Below are positions 16,948 through 25,056 of a stretch of DNA of 64,000 nucleotides, piece by piece; position 1 is the stretch's first letter, and the number at the start of each line of letters is the position of its first letter. The stretch spans positions 62,001 through 126,000 of the forward strand of contig NZ_SWKN01000011.1 in NCBI RefSeq assembly GCF_005871185.1, read 5' to 3'. The translations under genes were made by a program, and so were the position numbers. A model generated the notes under the pieces. It searched no databases. It was not told where the DNA came from and worked only from the letters and a program-made list of their open reading frames with translations. This stretch comes from Limnobacter alexandrii (GTDB lineage: Bacteria; Pseudomonadota; Gammaproteobacteria; Burkholderiales; Burkholderiaceae_B).

Positions 16948-17160
16948 CTAGTCGTTGTTCAGAAGATGCCGAACACGCAATGCTGTCCGGATGACGCTTA
17001 GGTTCAGATAGCCCGAAGGCAGTTTCTGATCTCCCATTGCTACCCACGAATAAAGGGCAGAGGTTGCGTCGGATTGATTTCCCACCAAGTTGGTGATGGC
17101 TCTGTGAATCCGTGGGTACTTGGAAAGCACCTCGGATACATTGATGTTTGGTTTAATCAT
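16948..17160 (-). CDS. Small protein of unknown function (70 aa)
   Basis: ATG 17160 is preceded by GGAGATCATC, so it is the better start than an in-frame upstream codon at 17196. The 70-residue product is basic with no recognised motif. Its stop is 9 bp from the next start. Confidence 0.55.
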   Translation of the reverse strand: MIKPNINVSEVLSKYPRIHRAITNLVGNQSDATSALYSWVAMGDQKLPSGYLNLSVIRTALRVRHLLNND

Positions 17161-17209
17161 GATGATCTCCAAAAGAAGTGGCCACAAAGGCCACATAGAT
17201 GAAAAGCAC

Positions 17210-17707
17210 TCAATGAAACATTGGTGCCAGGCTGGTCATCCGTTGACTGGCGGTGCCAATCTCGGGACAAGGTGATCCGATCAGATCGTTTAACTCCGAT
17301 CGATTTGCGGTAAAGGTAATTCCGTGCAATGGAACCATTTGGTCTTGCAAGTGAGCTTCGAGCAATTGTTTTAGCAACAAACAAACCTCAAAGTTCAAAA
17401 GCCTCAAATCTTTGGTTTCGTCGAACTTGCCGCGCAAGTCATGGACTTGGTTGGCCAGTGTGAAGAAGACTGGCGGATAGGTGACTTTGATCCCACAAAC
17501 CGGAACCCAGCTTGAGTTGGAACTTCGTTCATATCGAACAGTGATGTTCTGAACGTCAGGGTTATCAGCAAGTACCAACAGCAGGAGCTGTGAAATTGCT
17601 AGATTTGCAAATGATTGAGCTTCTTGAGACAGTTTTGCCTTGTCCTTTGATGCCTCAACCAGGTTGTGAAGCCTTTCAAGTTGAAACTGAGCGGCGTAGA
17701 TGGTCAT
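17210..17707 (-). CDS. Protein of unknown function (165 aa)
   Basis: This helical 165-residue protein has no known motif. Its ATG (17707) overlaps the stop of a 45-residue membrane peptide gene, and GGAG lies inside that gene. A short hairpin (GTGGCC / GGCCAC, about 17178-17195) lies between it and the next gene, without a T run. Confidence 0.6.
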   Translation of the reverse strand: MTIYAAQFQLERLHNLVEASKDKAKLSQEAQSFANLAISQLLLLVLADNPDVQNITVRYERSSNSSWVPVCGIKVTYPPVFFTLANQVHDLRGKFDETKDLRLLNFEVCLLLKQLLEAHLQDQMVPLHGITFTANRSELNDLIGSPCPEIGTASQRMTSLAPMFH

Positions 17708-17841
17708 GATTTTCTCCGATGAGATAAGACCCGAATGAAATGATGGGTCGTTGATGAAATGCGCTTGCGAATTTGCTTGCGCGAGTGCAGCAGCATTAGT
17801 AAGACCAATGCTGTGTTGAACATATCGAGGATGGAAATCAT
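17704..17841 (-). CDS. 45-residue single-pass membrane peptide
   Basis: A very short gene linked at both ends by stop/start overlaps (ATGA with the gene ending at 17838, and again with the gene starting at 17707). The N-terminal 19 residues are hydrophobic (ILDMFNTALVLLMLLH) and the rest is strongly basic (RKQIRKR, HRRKS). That fits a small inner-membrane protein with a cytoplasmic basic tail. Confidence 0.55.
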   Translation of the reverse strand: MISILDMFNTALVLLMLLHSRKQIRKRISSTTHHFIRVLSHRRKS

Positions 17842-18587
17842 GCGAATTCCCCCTCTAGCTCTTTGAGAGCCTGTTTGATCTCTTGCCGAACGCCCGGTAG
17901 CACATCTTTTAGAAAGTTAAATGCCATCGATCTTGCTTTCCCTGTGGGGTAGCACTCAGCGCGAGTTTCTTCGTAAATTTCCTGACCATCGACTTGAATA
18001 GTTAGCTCAAAGGCGTTGATTGCTATTTCACCTCGGAGGTAAGAATCAATGTCTTCTTGGTCACACTCGGAGTCGCCTGACAGGTAGTCTGAGATGTCGT
18101 CATCACAATGTTTTGCTTTGACTTCAATCTGCAGGTTTGGCCCGTTGAACTCGAACACGGTTTCTCCATCGAACAAGCTGGCAAGCAAAGCGTCGTAGCC
18201 TTGGCTTTCCAGTTTTTTACATTGTGCGATGTAGTCGTTTGTGACGATTTCGTCGAGAAGAGAAACTGCGAAATATGGGGTATTTAGCGTTTCCGTGAGA
18301 TGGTAAAAGTCGTCACAAAAATCAAGGTTGGTTGACCTTTCATGACAATAGTGACCATTGCCGCGTGTAACGACAAGCTTGCAATCACTGAGGTCTTGCT
18401 CATAGAAATAAAGCAAGCCTTGATCACGATTTCCTTGGGCATGAAGCCTTTCGAGAATGGTTCGTAGATCAAATTTCCCAGTGAACGAAACTCCATCGCC
18501 TTGGCAGGAATTTAAAGAGTAAGAAACCTCAGCATCTGAGAAGCCCAGTTGCTCAAGTTGATCCTCAAAAATTTTCCGAAGGGACAT
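17838..18587 (-). CDS. Acidic protein of unknown function (249 aa)
   Basis: The start at 18587 (MSLRKIFEDQ) has AAGGAG 7 bp upstream; the longer frame to 18704 lacks support. The protein is acidic, with Asp-rich stretches (HCDDDISDYL, CDQEDIDSYL), and no family is recognised. It is the first gene of a coupled chain with the 45-residue peptide and the 165-residue protein. Confidence 0.65.
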   Translation of the reverse strand: MSLRKIFEDQLEQLGFSDAEVSYSLNSCQGDGVSFTGKFDLRTILERLHAQGNRDQGLLYFYEQDLSDCKLVVTRGNGHYCHERSTNLDFCDDFYHLTETLNTPYFAVSLLDEIVTNDYIAQCKKLESQGYDALLASLFDGETVFEFNGPNLQIEVKAKHCDDDISDYLSGDSECDQEDIDSYLRGEIAINAFELTIQVDGQEIYEETRAECYPTGKARSMAFNFLKDVLPGVRQEIKQALKELEGEFA

Positions 18588-18658
18588 GTTGTTCTCCTTT
18601 GAAATCACCGAGGCAGGCCACATTGAGTAGCCTGCTTTGAGTGGGTTGAGATGTGGAA

Positions 18659-18904
18659 TCAGTCCGCTAACTTGTTGATTAGCAGCTTGAGTTTTTTCCA
18701 CCATAGTTTTCGACGAGAATCAGTCAAAACCAATGCAAGCAGTTGCAGCACGGTCAGGACGATGTTTTCAAGCGAGTCAATAATCTCCGAGGCGGTAACA
18801 GATGGTTCAAAGCACATGGCGACAAACTTTGCGAGTTTGAAGACCAGGGTGAGAATCAAAATTACGTATGGGAGGTTCTTTTTTGGAAAAGATTTTTTGG
18901 TCAT
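18659..18904 (-). CDS. Small two-pass membrane protein (81 aa)
   Basis: Hydrophobic segments lie at about residues 12-31 and 48-62, with basic ends (MTKKSFPKKN, RRKLWWKK). AAGGAGG lies 9 bp before ATG 18904, the best ribosome site in the block. Function unknown. Confidence 0.6.
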   Translation of the reverse strand: MTKKSFPKKNLPYVILILTLVFKLAKFVAMCFEPSVTASEIIDSLENIVLTVLQLLALVLTDSRRKLWWKKLKLLINKLAD

Positions 18905-19048
18905 GATGTGACCTCCTTCTTATTTTTGGGTTGATAAACCCTCAAGCAGGAGTACACACATCAAGAATTCTCTTTCGAGGTCGTGTTGCGTGACCCCTTC
19001 AAGAGAGAGCTGAAATCCCAGATTTTTTCAGTGGTCTGGTCCCACCTT

Positions 19049-19105
19049 TTTTCGGCATAGCCGAGAAAAATCATCTTTCGAAACACTCAATGGTGTTTCG
19101 AAACC
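19049..19105. terminator. Cluster of hairpins after the 19.1 kb gene
   Basis: TTTTTTCGGC ATA GCCGAGAAAAA (about 19049-19072) is a bidirectional terminator-like hairpin. Next to it, TTTCGAAACAC and GTGTTTCGAAA (about 19077-19104) form an 11-bp stem. Together they isolate the downstream small-gene block from the 19115-19360 gene. Confidence 0.6.
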
Positions 19106-19114
19106 TGACTTTTG

Positions 19115-19360
19115 TCAGTTCACCTCTGGCTGATGTTTAGAGATCAGTTTCCAACGGTGTATTCCCCGAAGGGATGTGTAGGTAAATCCAATTTGCATCA
19201 CGACAAGTGCCGGCACGTTGTTGATGACCCCAAAAGCAATCCAGCAAAAGTTGGACAGCAGGAATAAAACAAAGCCGTAACCTGAGTTCTTTGAATTGGA
19301 AGAAAGCAAAAATGCACCGGCCAACCCGGTAAGGCAGCCTAATATTTCGAGAATTTCCAT
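19115..19360 (-). CDS. Small membrane protein resembling YgjV/PnuC/SemiSWEET-type halves
   Basis: This 81-residue protein has three hydrophobic segments. Its middle (GFVLFLLSNFCWIAFG) recalls the small three-helix proteins annotated as YgjV-, PnuC- or SemiSWEET-like. The start at 19360 has AGGGTG upstream. A transport role is a guess. Upstream lies an imperfect hairpin (CGGGTTA / TAACCCG, 19381-19413). Confidence 0.6.
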   Translation of the reverse strand: MEILEILGCLTGLAGAFLLSSNSKNSGYGFVLFLLSNFCWIAFGVINNVPALVVMQIGFTYTSLRGIHRWKLISKHQPEVN

Positions 19361-19605
19361 GGTGGGCACCCTGAGAAAATCGGGTTACCCGAGCCACCAG
19401 GCTGGATAACCCGGTGGTTAGATGATAGACGCTAAGTCTGAAGACGCATAAAGCGTTTTGGAAGCTCCATATTATTTGCAAGGCAGTAATTTGGCAAGTA
19501 TTCGTGAGAAATGTGGTTAAAAGCCATAAAAATCAGCACTTTCAATAACATAGGGTGGCCCAGTTCTCGTAGAAAATGGGGAGGTTAGTTTTTCAAGGTT
19601 TCGTG

Positions 19606-20478
19606 ATGCGAATCGCTACATTTGAGAAAACAAGGTTGTTTAAATCATGGTCAATTGAGCCGATGGTTTGGAGCAACAAAAAGAGCTTGGTCATGGGTGC
19701 GGAGATGAGCTCCATTGCGCGCGCTTACTATGCTGGCCTTGTTCAAATTAAAAACCCCGAACTGGCAGCCGTGGTCGCTTCATGCCCTTCTACAAAGAAC
19801 GCGCTGAAAATTAGTAGCGCATTTTGTGATGAACAAAAGATTGCGCCTGACTCCCGTGTTTTGGAATGCTGCCTTCTGGCTGCGATTCGCGATGGAGCCC
19901 TTGAGCTCTCAGAGCTTGAAGATGCTGTCAATGAAATCGACAAAAAGAGTCATGGCAGCCACAGCACAATACTCGGAATGCATTTCGCCGCAGTCAGGGA
20001 CTGCCTGGTTCGTGTAATCAACGGGTTTTCACCGGGCAATGGAGTATTAATTCTGGGCAATAGTAAATTCGATGTTCAACACCTGGTCAATGCGTCAAAG
20101 CAGTTGAATTTCAATGAAATCGGTTTTGTGCACGTTCTTAGCAAAGACTTCCATGCTCAAGACATCACGAACTGGGCGTTAAGCAGGCGGATCGTTTGCT
20201 GCTATCACCATGGCAACGGAGAACGAATCTTGAATGCGGAGCTGAGATCCGCGTCTGAAAATACCCAGGCTGTGATTGTATTTGGCGAACCAAAAACGGA
20301 TCGGATGAAGTCCTTTGTCGATGAGGTCGCCACGACGCAGCGAGTTGGTGTCGTTTCGCGCAACCACTTTGACTGGTATGAATTGAAAAAGAAAAGACAA
20401 GCACCAAGGCTGGTTAAGAGCTTGATGAGCGATTCCAAACAGATCGGGTGTGAACTACAAAATGGAGAACTTTTTTGA
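19606..20478 (+). CDS. Protein of unknown function (290 aa)
   Basis: A soluble protein with an alternating strand/helix C-terminal half (GVLILGNSK, EIGFVHVLS, AVIVFGEPK) that looks like a Rossmann-type fold, but there is no P-loop or other signature. I prefer ATG 19606 (AAGG upstream); ATG 19576 is also in frame. It heads a three-gene operon with a two-pass membrane protein and a DUF1173-like protein. Confidence 0.6.
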   Translation: MRIATFEKTRLFKSWSIEPMVWSNKKSLVMGAEMSSIARAYYAGLVQIKNPELAAVVASCPSTKNALKISSAFCDEQKIAPDSRVLECCLLAAIRDGALELSELEDAVNEIDKKSHGSHSTILGMHFAAVRDCLVRVINGFSPGNGVLILGNSKFDVQHLVNASKQLNFNEIGFVHVLSKDFHAQDITNWALSRRIVCCYHHGNGERILNAELRSASENTQAVIVFGEPKTDRMKSFVDEVATTQRVGVVSRNHFDWYELKKKRQAPRLVKSLMSDSKQIGCELQNGELF

Positions 20479-20864
20479 AAGCGAGATTTATTAGAGCCAT
20501 GGGACTTGCCCTGCTCGTGTCAATTTTGTCGGTTGGAGGGTACGTTTTCTTGATGTCGGAGAATCTTGACAGGCGACTTGATGGGCTGAATCAACAGGGA
20601 TTTCAGCTTGAAAAGTTCGAAGAGTCATTGAACGAGCAAAAAGCGAAAGGCGTTGGCTTCTCGAATGACGCTGTGACACAGTTGGCGGACAGGAAATCAA
20701 AGGTTGAACGCGAGAAAGAAGAATTGATGGATTCTTTTTGGGCCTGGGCCATTGGAATTGGACTGGGAGTATTCACTGTTGTGATCCTTGTCGTTTTCTT
20801 GACCCGGTTCGAAGAGGAAAAGAAGTTTCGTTTGCAAGACCTTTCGTCGAGGTCAAAAACTTAG
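20475..20864 (+). CDS. Two-pass membrane protein with periplasmic coiled coil (129 aa)
   Basis: One membrane segment is near the N-terminus (about residues 8-27) and a second lies at about residues 89-110. Between them is a charged coiled-coil stretch rich in E, K and Q. The likely start is TTG 20475, which overlaps the previous stop (TTGA) and has GGAG 7 bp upstream. Function unknown. The topology suggests a sensor or scaffold linked to its operon neighbours. Confidence 0.6.
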   Translation: MKARFIRAMGLALLVSILSVGGYVFLMSENLDRRLDGLNQQGFQLEKFEESLNEQKAKGVGFSNDAVTQLADRKSKVEREKEELMDSFWAWAIGIGLGVFTVVILVVFLTRFEEEKKFRLQDLSSRSKT

Positions 20865-20872
20865 GAGTTGCC

Positions 20873-21934
20873 ATGGACGACCAAGTAGAAAGTCAATTGG
20901 TACAGGCTCGGGATCGAACGCTTGAGCTTTCTCAACTCGAAGCAAACCACCAAGAACTACTGGGTCAAATGCATGGGCATGGTGAACAGGTCAAGTGCCT
21001 GTGCAGCAATGTGGGCATGGCAATACACAAAAGAAGTCGTTACTTCGTCTACAGATTGCCGAAATCTGGCTCTTTACATAAACCAGAGTGCCCGTCTTTC
21101 TCAGAAGAAAGTGACGATGGCGATGAGGAAGCAATTGTAAAACTGGGATTCGCTTTGAGTCGGTTTGTGAATCAAATCACGGATTCTGGTTTGAAGCGGG
21201 ACCGTCAATCTCAAAACACGTCCACCTCAACTCACACCAAAATCATCACGATGCAAGAGGTCATAACCCGGTACTACAAGGAAAGTGGTCTGGGTTACAT
21301 GCGGCCGGAGTGGCATCTGGTGAGGGGGTACAGGATACTGGAGAGCAAAGTTAGAGCCGCGGTTGCGAAAATACCAGGCACGTGGGCTGAGAAACTATGC
21401 GAGCAGGTTGTGGTGATTCCGAAATTCGATAAGGCTGTTTCGGAGGAATTTGAACGCTCGCTGGACAAAAGATTGGCAAAAACAGGTGTACGTGCCAAAA
21501 CCTGTTTCATCATTGGCAAGGTGAAAGCACAGATCGGCGTTGATGAACCCCCCTCCTTCAGGTTCGAGCAATTTAGAGGTGCCTTCAAGTGTGTCGGTGG
21601 CGCGAAGCTACCGCCGGTAGGATCGCTTGTCATGGCATCCATCAAGACTGGTGCGAAAGGTCACTATGAGGTGGACAACACAGCATGGTTGTCGTTGACC
21701 GAGGATCATCTGGTGACTGAAAGTTCTATCGAATCGGATTTGTTTGAATTTCTTTGCAGCATTGGGTGTGTGTTCACGGTTAACGCAGACCACATAGGCG
21801 ACCCATCTCGACCAGCTGCGTGGATCAAACGAATGAATGGGAGCGTTCTGAGCATTTTCGTGGATGGGAAGATACGCGATGGAAACCGCTTGAACTACCC
21901 GCTTCAGAAGCAAGAAATTGCCAAAGCCGTTTAA
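20873..21934 (+). CDS. DUF1173-like protein
   Basis: The true start is ATG 20873, with AGGAG 6 bp upstream. The 353-residue product begins with a helical leader, followed by VKCLCSN, a YFVYRLPKSG stretch and HKPECPSF. That order of a CLC motif, a YxxxRxP segment and HxxxC is the pattern I associate with DUF1173 proteins on integrative elements and conjugative plasmids. Their function is unknown; the Cys and His residues could bind zinc. It is the last gene of a three-gene operon with a membrane protein. Confidence 0.65.
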   Translation: MDDQVESQLVQARDRTLELSQLEANHQELLGQMHGHGEQVKCLCSNVGMAIHKRSRYFVYRLPKSGSLHKPECPSFSEESDDGDEEAIVKLGFALSRFVNQITDSGLKRDRQSQNTSTSTHTKIITMQEVITRYYKESGLGYMRPEWHLVRGYRILESKVRAAVAKIPGTWAEKLCEQVVVIPKFDKAVSEEFERSLDKRLAKTGVRAKTCFIIGKVKAQIGVDEPPSFRFEQFRGAFKCVGGAKLPPVGSLVMASIKTGAKGHYEVDNTAWLSLTEDHLVTESSIESDLFEFLCSIGCVFTVNADHIGDPSRPAAWIKRMNGSVLSIFVDGKIRDGNRLNYPLQKQEIAKAV

Positions 21935-21959
21935 TTAGAGGCTGTATTGTGTTGTGTGC

Positions 21960-22517
21960 TCAGTGTCTATCGAACACTAGGTAGTTTTTAACAGCCAACA
22001 CGTCCAAATTGCTGGAAATGCTGTTGAGCAGTTGGAGGTAGGCATTGTAAAAAAAGTGGGTTTGCAACACGTCGGTTGGTGCATGGTGAAACGCAATAGA
22101 ACCGGCAATCTCAGCAAATGGGTTCCGTTTGGCCAAATCCAGCGACTTTCTTTGGTTGTCATGTTCGTATGACATCTGCCAAAAAATAGTGGCACTGGCC
22201 AGTTCCGTGATGAATGTGTAGATGAAACCACCACGCCGGGTTTCTGCGTTGCTGCAGGAATGCGTTTTGAAGAAATGCACGGCTATTTTCAGTGCTGAGT
22301 CAAATGCGCTCTCAAATCCTGGTCGGTGTGACGGCATCATCAGCCCAAATCTTGAGTGTGCTCTGGCCAAAAACCGCATGATTGGAGTGTTGCATTGAAA
22401 AGTGTCGAACGAGGCTTCTTCCCCGATTCGGTTTAGGGCTGCCTTGAGAAGCCGTTCATTGGAATCGAATTGCAACCCGGGTTCTGGATTTCTAATGACC
22501 TTTTTTACTTGTTGCAT
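21960..22517 (-). CDS. Unknown third gene of the FlhDC-like operon (185 aa)
   Basis: A helical 185-residue protein transcribed after the FlhC-like gene (110 bp gap). No motif is recognised. Its position suggests a role with the FlhD/FlhC-like pair, or it may simply share the transcript. Confidence 0.6.
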   Translation of the reverse strand: MQQVKKVIRNPEPGLQFDSNERLLKAALNRIGEEASFDTFQCNTPIMRFLARAHSRFGLMMPSHRPGFESAFDSALKIAVHFFKTHSCSNAETRRGGFIYTFITELASATIFWQMSYEHDNQRKSLDLAKRNPFAEIAGSIAFHHAPTDVLQTHFFYNAYLQLLNSISSNLDVLAVKNYLVFDRH

Positions 22518-22627
22518 TCAGCACCTCAGAGATGAAGTCTTATTTTGAACGATACGAAATTTGGCGTATTGGTTGAAAACGGACTTTTTTCAGGCTTTGG
22601 AGCAATTGACTGCATAAAGCTGCAGAT

Positions 22628-23266
22628 TTATGTACCTGTACCGGGAGCTTCTGCGATCTCGGTCAACACACGTTGCTTAATCCTGTGGCGATGTTTGGAC
22701 AGTAGTTTGCAACTTGGACAGTCCGCAATTTCATATTCGTCACCCGCAAAGACCTCGGCATTCCAGTTTCCACATTTGTCGCATAGCGTGAGGCGCCAGT
22801 GACCGCTGACCATAAAGCGTAGATGGTGAAGTACGGAGGGAATGTTGAAATTGCGGCCATAGACCGGGTGGACAAGAAAGCGCTGAATGTTGATTAGTGT
22901 GAAAGCGAGCAGCAGTTTATGCCCCTTTGCGAAGTGACGCATGTCCAATTCGCGCTTGGTGTCCTGTTCCATCCTGACTGCCTGGCCGATGAGATGGATT
23001 GCGATGATGTTGGCGGGCAATAATCGGTTTTCTGAAATTGGTGATTTGCTGACTGTGGGGCCACTGCCAATCTGAGTTTGAGCGCATGCCTTGCTCGCAT
23101 ACTTGATAAGCTCCTTGTCTTCACCCATCAAGCCAGTGATTATGCTTAGCGTTTCATTTTTACGCATGTGAAGGGCAATCAACACGTCAATGAGTGTTCT
23201 ATCGACGATTTTTTCGATGTCATGGCTTGTGCTACCGCCGTATATAAGATTTTCCAGTGTGTGCAT
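22628..23266 (-). CDS. FlhC-like transcription activator subunit (SetC/AcaC type)
   Basis: This 212-residue protein follows the FlhC plan. Residues 20-60 hold the helical region TLIDVLIALHMRKNETLSII and GLMGEDKELI, which fits the HTH of FlhC. A helical middle follows, then a C-terminal zinc-type cluster LCDKCGNWNAEVF...DCPSC at about residues 158-184. FlhC-like proteins on mobile elements (SetC in SXT/R391, AcaC in IncC plasmids) join an FlhD-like partner to switch on conjugation genes. The gene directly upstream (23300-23827) has FlhD-like features, supporting a two-subunit activator. The identification is by pattern recognition; the target promoters are unknown. Confidence 0.7.
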   Translation of the reverse strand: MHTLENLIYGGSTSHDIEKIVDRTLIDVLIALHMRKNETLSIITGLMGEDKELIKYASKACAQTQIGSGPTVSKSPISENRLLPANIIAIHLIGQAVRMEQDTKRELDMRHFAKGHKLLLAFTLINIQRFLVHPVYGRNFNIPSVLHHLRFMVSGHWRLTLCDKCGNWNAEVFAGDEYEIADCPSCKLLSKHRHRIKQRVLTEIAEAPGTGT

Positions 23267-23299
23267 TGCTGGGTGTCTCGTAAGTTTGTAGGTTGATAG

Positions 23300-23827
23300 T
23301 TAGCTAGACAACTTAATTGGATAATTCGGCTGTTCTGCGTGGATGTACAACTGCTCAATGGTGAAACGTGGTCGGGTGCTGATGTCGATGCTTTTGGCCA
23401 GGCTGTTTCGCTTGGCCAAGGTCAATGATTTCAATTTAAGTAGATCGGGGATTTTGATCCCTGCATCTCTTGCAAGCGCAAAGTCTGAGCCAAGGCAGAT
23501 GTACGTCAGCACTGATTGGAAAAAGTTGGTCAGGTAGGCGGGATCTGAGCCAGGTGTTTGTTCTGAAAGAAGCAGTGGATGCACTGTGTAGATCAGTTCA
23601 GTTGATCCAGAGCGAAGGATTTGGTCATACGTCCGGGCAGCCATACTTGGATGTGGGCAATGCGCAAAAAGCTGTGCGCAGAATTTGGGCTCAACCAAAA
23701 ACCTCTCTTCAATGATCAGGTAGTGCCTCTGATCGTACGCCGCGCGAAGTGTGTCGAGATAAAGTTCATTTAACTCAGCAATATGTCCTTGCAGCAGTTT
23801 CTGCCCTAAGTGCGCGTCTACTTGCAT
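23300..23827 (-). CDS. Probable FlhD-like partner subunit (175 aa)
   Basis: The C-terminal half (about residues 108-165) reads LTYICLGSDFALARDAGI, then IPDLLKLKSLTLAKRNSLA. This matches the FlhD/SetD/AcaD pattern of a helix with LAxxAGI, a short turn, and a second helix with LTLAxxNxLA. The protein is longer than typical FlhD (about 110 residues) because of an extra N-terminal helical region. It sits 33 bp upstream of the FlhC-like gene in the same direction. Upstream there is an AAAGTCGA element (about 23905-23913 on the complement) like the repeats of the adjoining origin. Confidence 0.6.
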   Translation of the reverse strand: MQVDAHLGQKLLQGHIAELNELYLDTLRAAYDQRHYLIIEERFLVEPKFCAQLFAHCPHPSMAARTYDQILRSGSTELIYTVHPLLLSEQTPGSDPAYLTNFFQSVLTYICLGSDFALARDAGIKIPDLLKLKSLTLAKRNSLAKSIDISTRPRFTIEQLYIHAEQPNYPIKLSS

Positions 23828-24083
23828 TTGATTGTTCCTGTGCCCTCTTCCGGCTAAATGGTAATTTACTAAAGATAGGAAAACAATAACATTTCGGCCG
23901 TTTCTCGACTTTACTCAAAAATGGGTATGCATGCATATCCGTGTCTGTTCATTTCGTACTCAGTTGTCCTAGAAATGGATGTTACAAAAACGAAAAAACA
24001 AACAGTATTTTGATTAACAATTTATTGGTTAAAACTTTAAGACCCTTCAATCTGTTTACTGGTGCGGGTTTGCGGGAACTTCC

Positions 24084-24846
24084 GTGGGAGGATTTATGAC
24101 ATTGTGAGCCCAAATGTAGGAGCGTTTATGACATATCCCCCCGCAATTGAGGGGGGATATATGACACTCTCGTTTTAATGAGGGATTTTTTATGACGGAT
24201 AAGTATCTCTACGCACTGAGAATCGGTGAAATGATTTTCTTGTGTGTGGAAAACATGACTCCTTGGTCTTAATGTGGGAGTTTTTATGACAACGATGAGG
24301 AAGCCAACAAACTGATATGCATAAGTGAACATTCGTTAACAAAGTTAATGTTTTGTATGCATGCGATGCAGGGTTTATACCTGCGGGATCCAGGTTTCGG
24401 TGCTTGGGCGAGGTAGTTCCGTACCAGGTTGTGCGTTTTACGCTTACCTGATCGCATACAACAGCCATTTTCGACTTTTTGCCGAAGCCCAAATGTGGGA
24501 ATTTTTATGACATGCGAGTAGATGATGTTTTTTGGATTATTGAAGGGGTGCAATGTCATAAATCCTCCTACATTTGAAAGCGAAGGGCGGATCAAGGGTA
24601 CACGCGTATTAAAGTCGAAAACTGTTGAGGCTGCTGGAGAACGATTACTGGAGTCTAATCACGTTTCCAGACGCTTGGGAGCCCTGATCTGGCTTGCTTC
24701 ACAGGAAAAGGCTGAGTGAGCTGAACCGAAGTGAGCCGCGTTGTGAGTGCCGGCGGGTGTTTTCGACTTTAATCGCCAGTTTTCGACTCGATTGGTTGAG
24801 CAATCGGTGACTGTGACTGCCGAAGTGTGGGATTTTTTATGACATG
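24084..24846. repeat. Interspersed TGTGGGA...TTTATGACAT repeats
   Basis: Copies lie at about 24084-24103, 24112-24134, 24150-24167 (degenerate), 24178-24197, 24271-24292, 24491-24513, 24553-24575 (inverted) and 24822-24846. Spacing is irregular, so these look like dispersed binding sites rather than a phased array. One extra copy sits far away at 49003-49023. Confidence 0.7.
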
Positions 24847-24900
24847 CCGGTGCCTATGGAATGGCAAGCGAACGAGGTTCTTTTGGTTTGCCGGGATATA

Positions 24901-24952
24901 AAAGTCGAAAACAAATTATTAAAGTCGAAAACAAATTATTAAAGTCGAAAAC
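24901..24952. repeat. Tandem AAAGTCGAAAAC iterons
   Basis: Three copies start at 24901, 24921 and 24941, with the 8-bp spacer AAATTATT conserved between them, giving an exact 20-bp period. Single copies lie at 24611-24622 and, inverted, at 24468-24478 and 24759-24770. The array is about 105 bp before rep, the usual place for the initiator's own sites. Confidence 0.75.
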
Positions 24953-25056
24953 TGAAAGTGCCAAAAAAGTGCCGTTTCAACGAAATTAGCTGGATCTTGA
25001 GTGACGACTGAAAGCGACCGTGGCAGATTAATTTCTCTCGGTTAAAAAAAGTTGTC

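Larger units (their letters stand above)
23828..25056. other. Origin region of replicon 2 (oriV2)
   Basis: A 1.2-kb non-coding region before the second rep gene. It carries two repeat families: a 20-23-bp element of consensus AATGTGGGANNTTTATGACAT (eight recognisable copies) and a 12-bp element AAAGTCGAAAAC (six or more copies, three in tandem). No gene in it is supported. Confidence 0.7.

Noticed and set aside
17757-17790. TTGCGAATTTGCTTGCGC stretch resembling the backbone promoter
   Set aside because: It lies inside a small coding sequence, lacks the AACTTGCGCAAA context and a suitably spaced -10.
24901-24952. Three direct repeats that might be a short CRISPR array
   Set aside because: The spacers are only 8 bp and identical, and the unit recurs singly around an initiator gene, so these are iterons.
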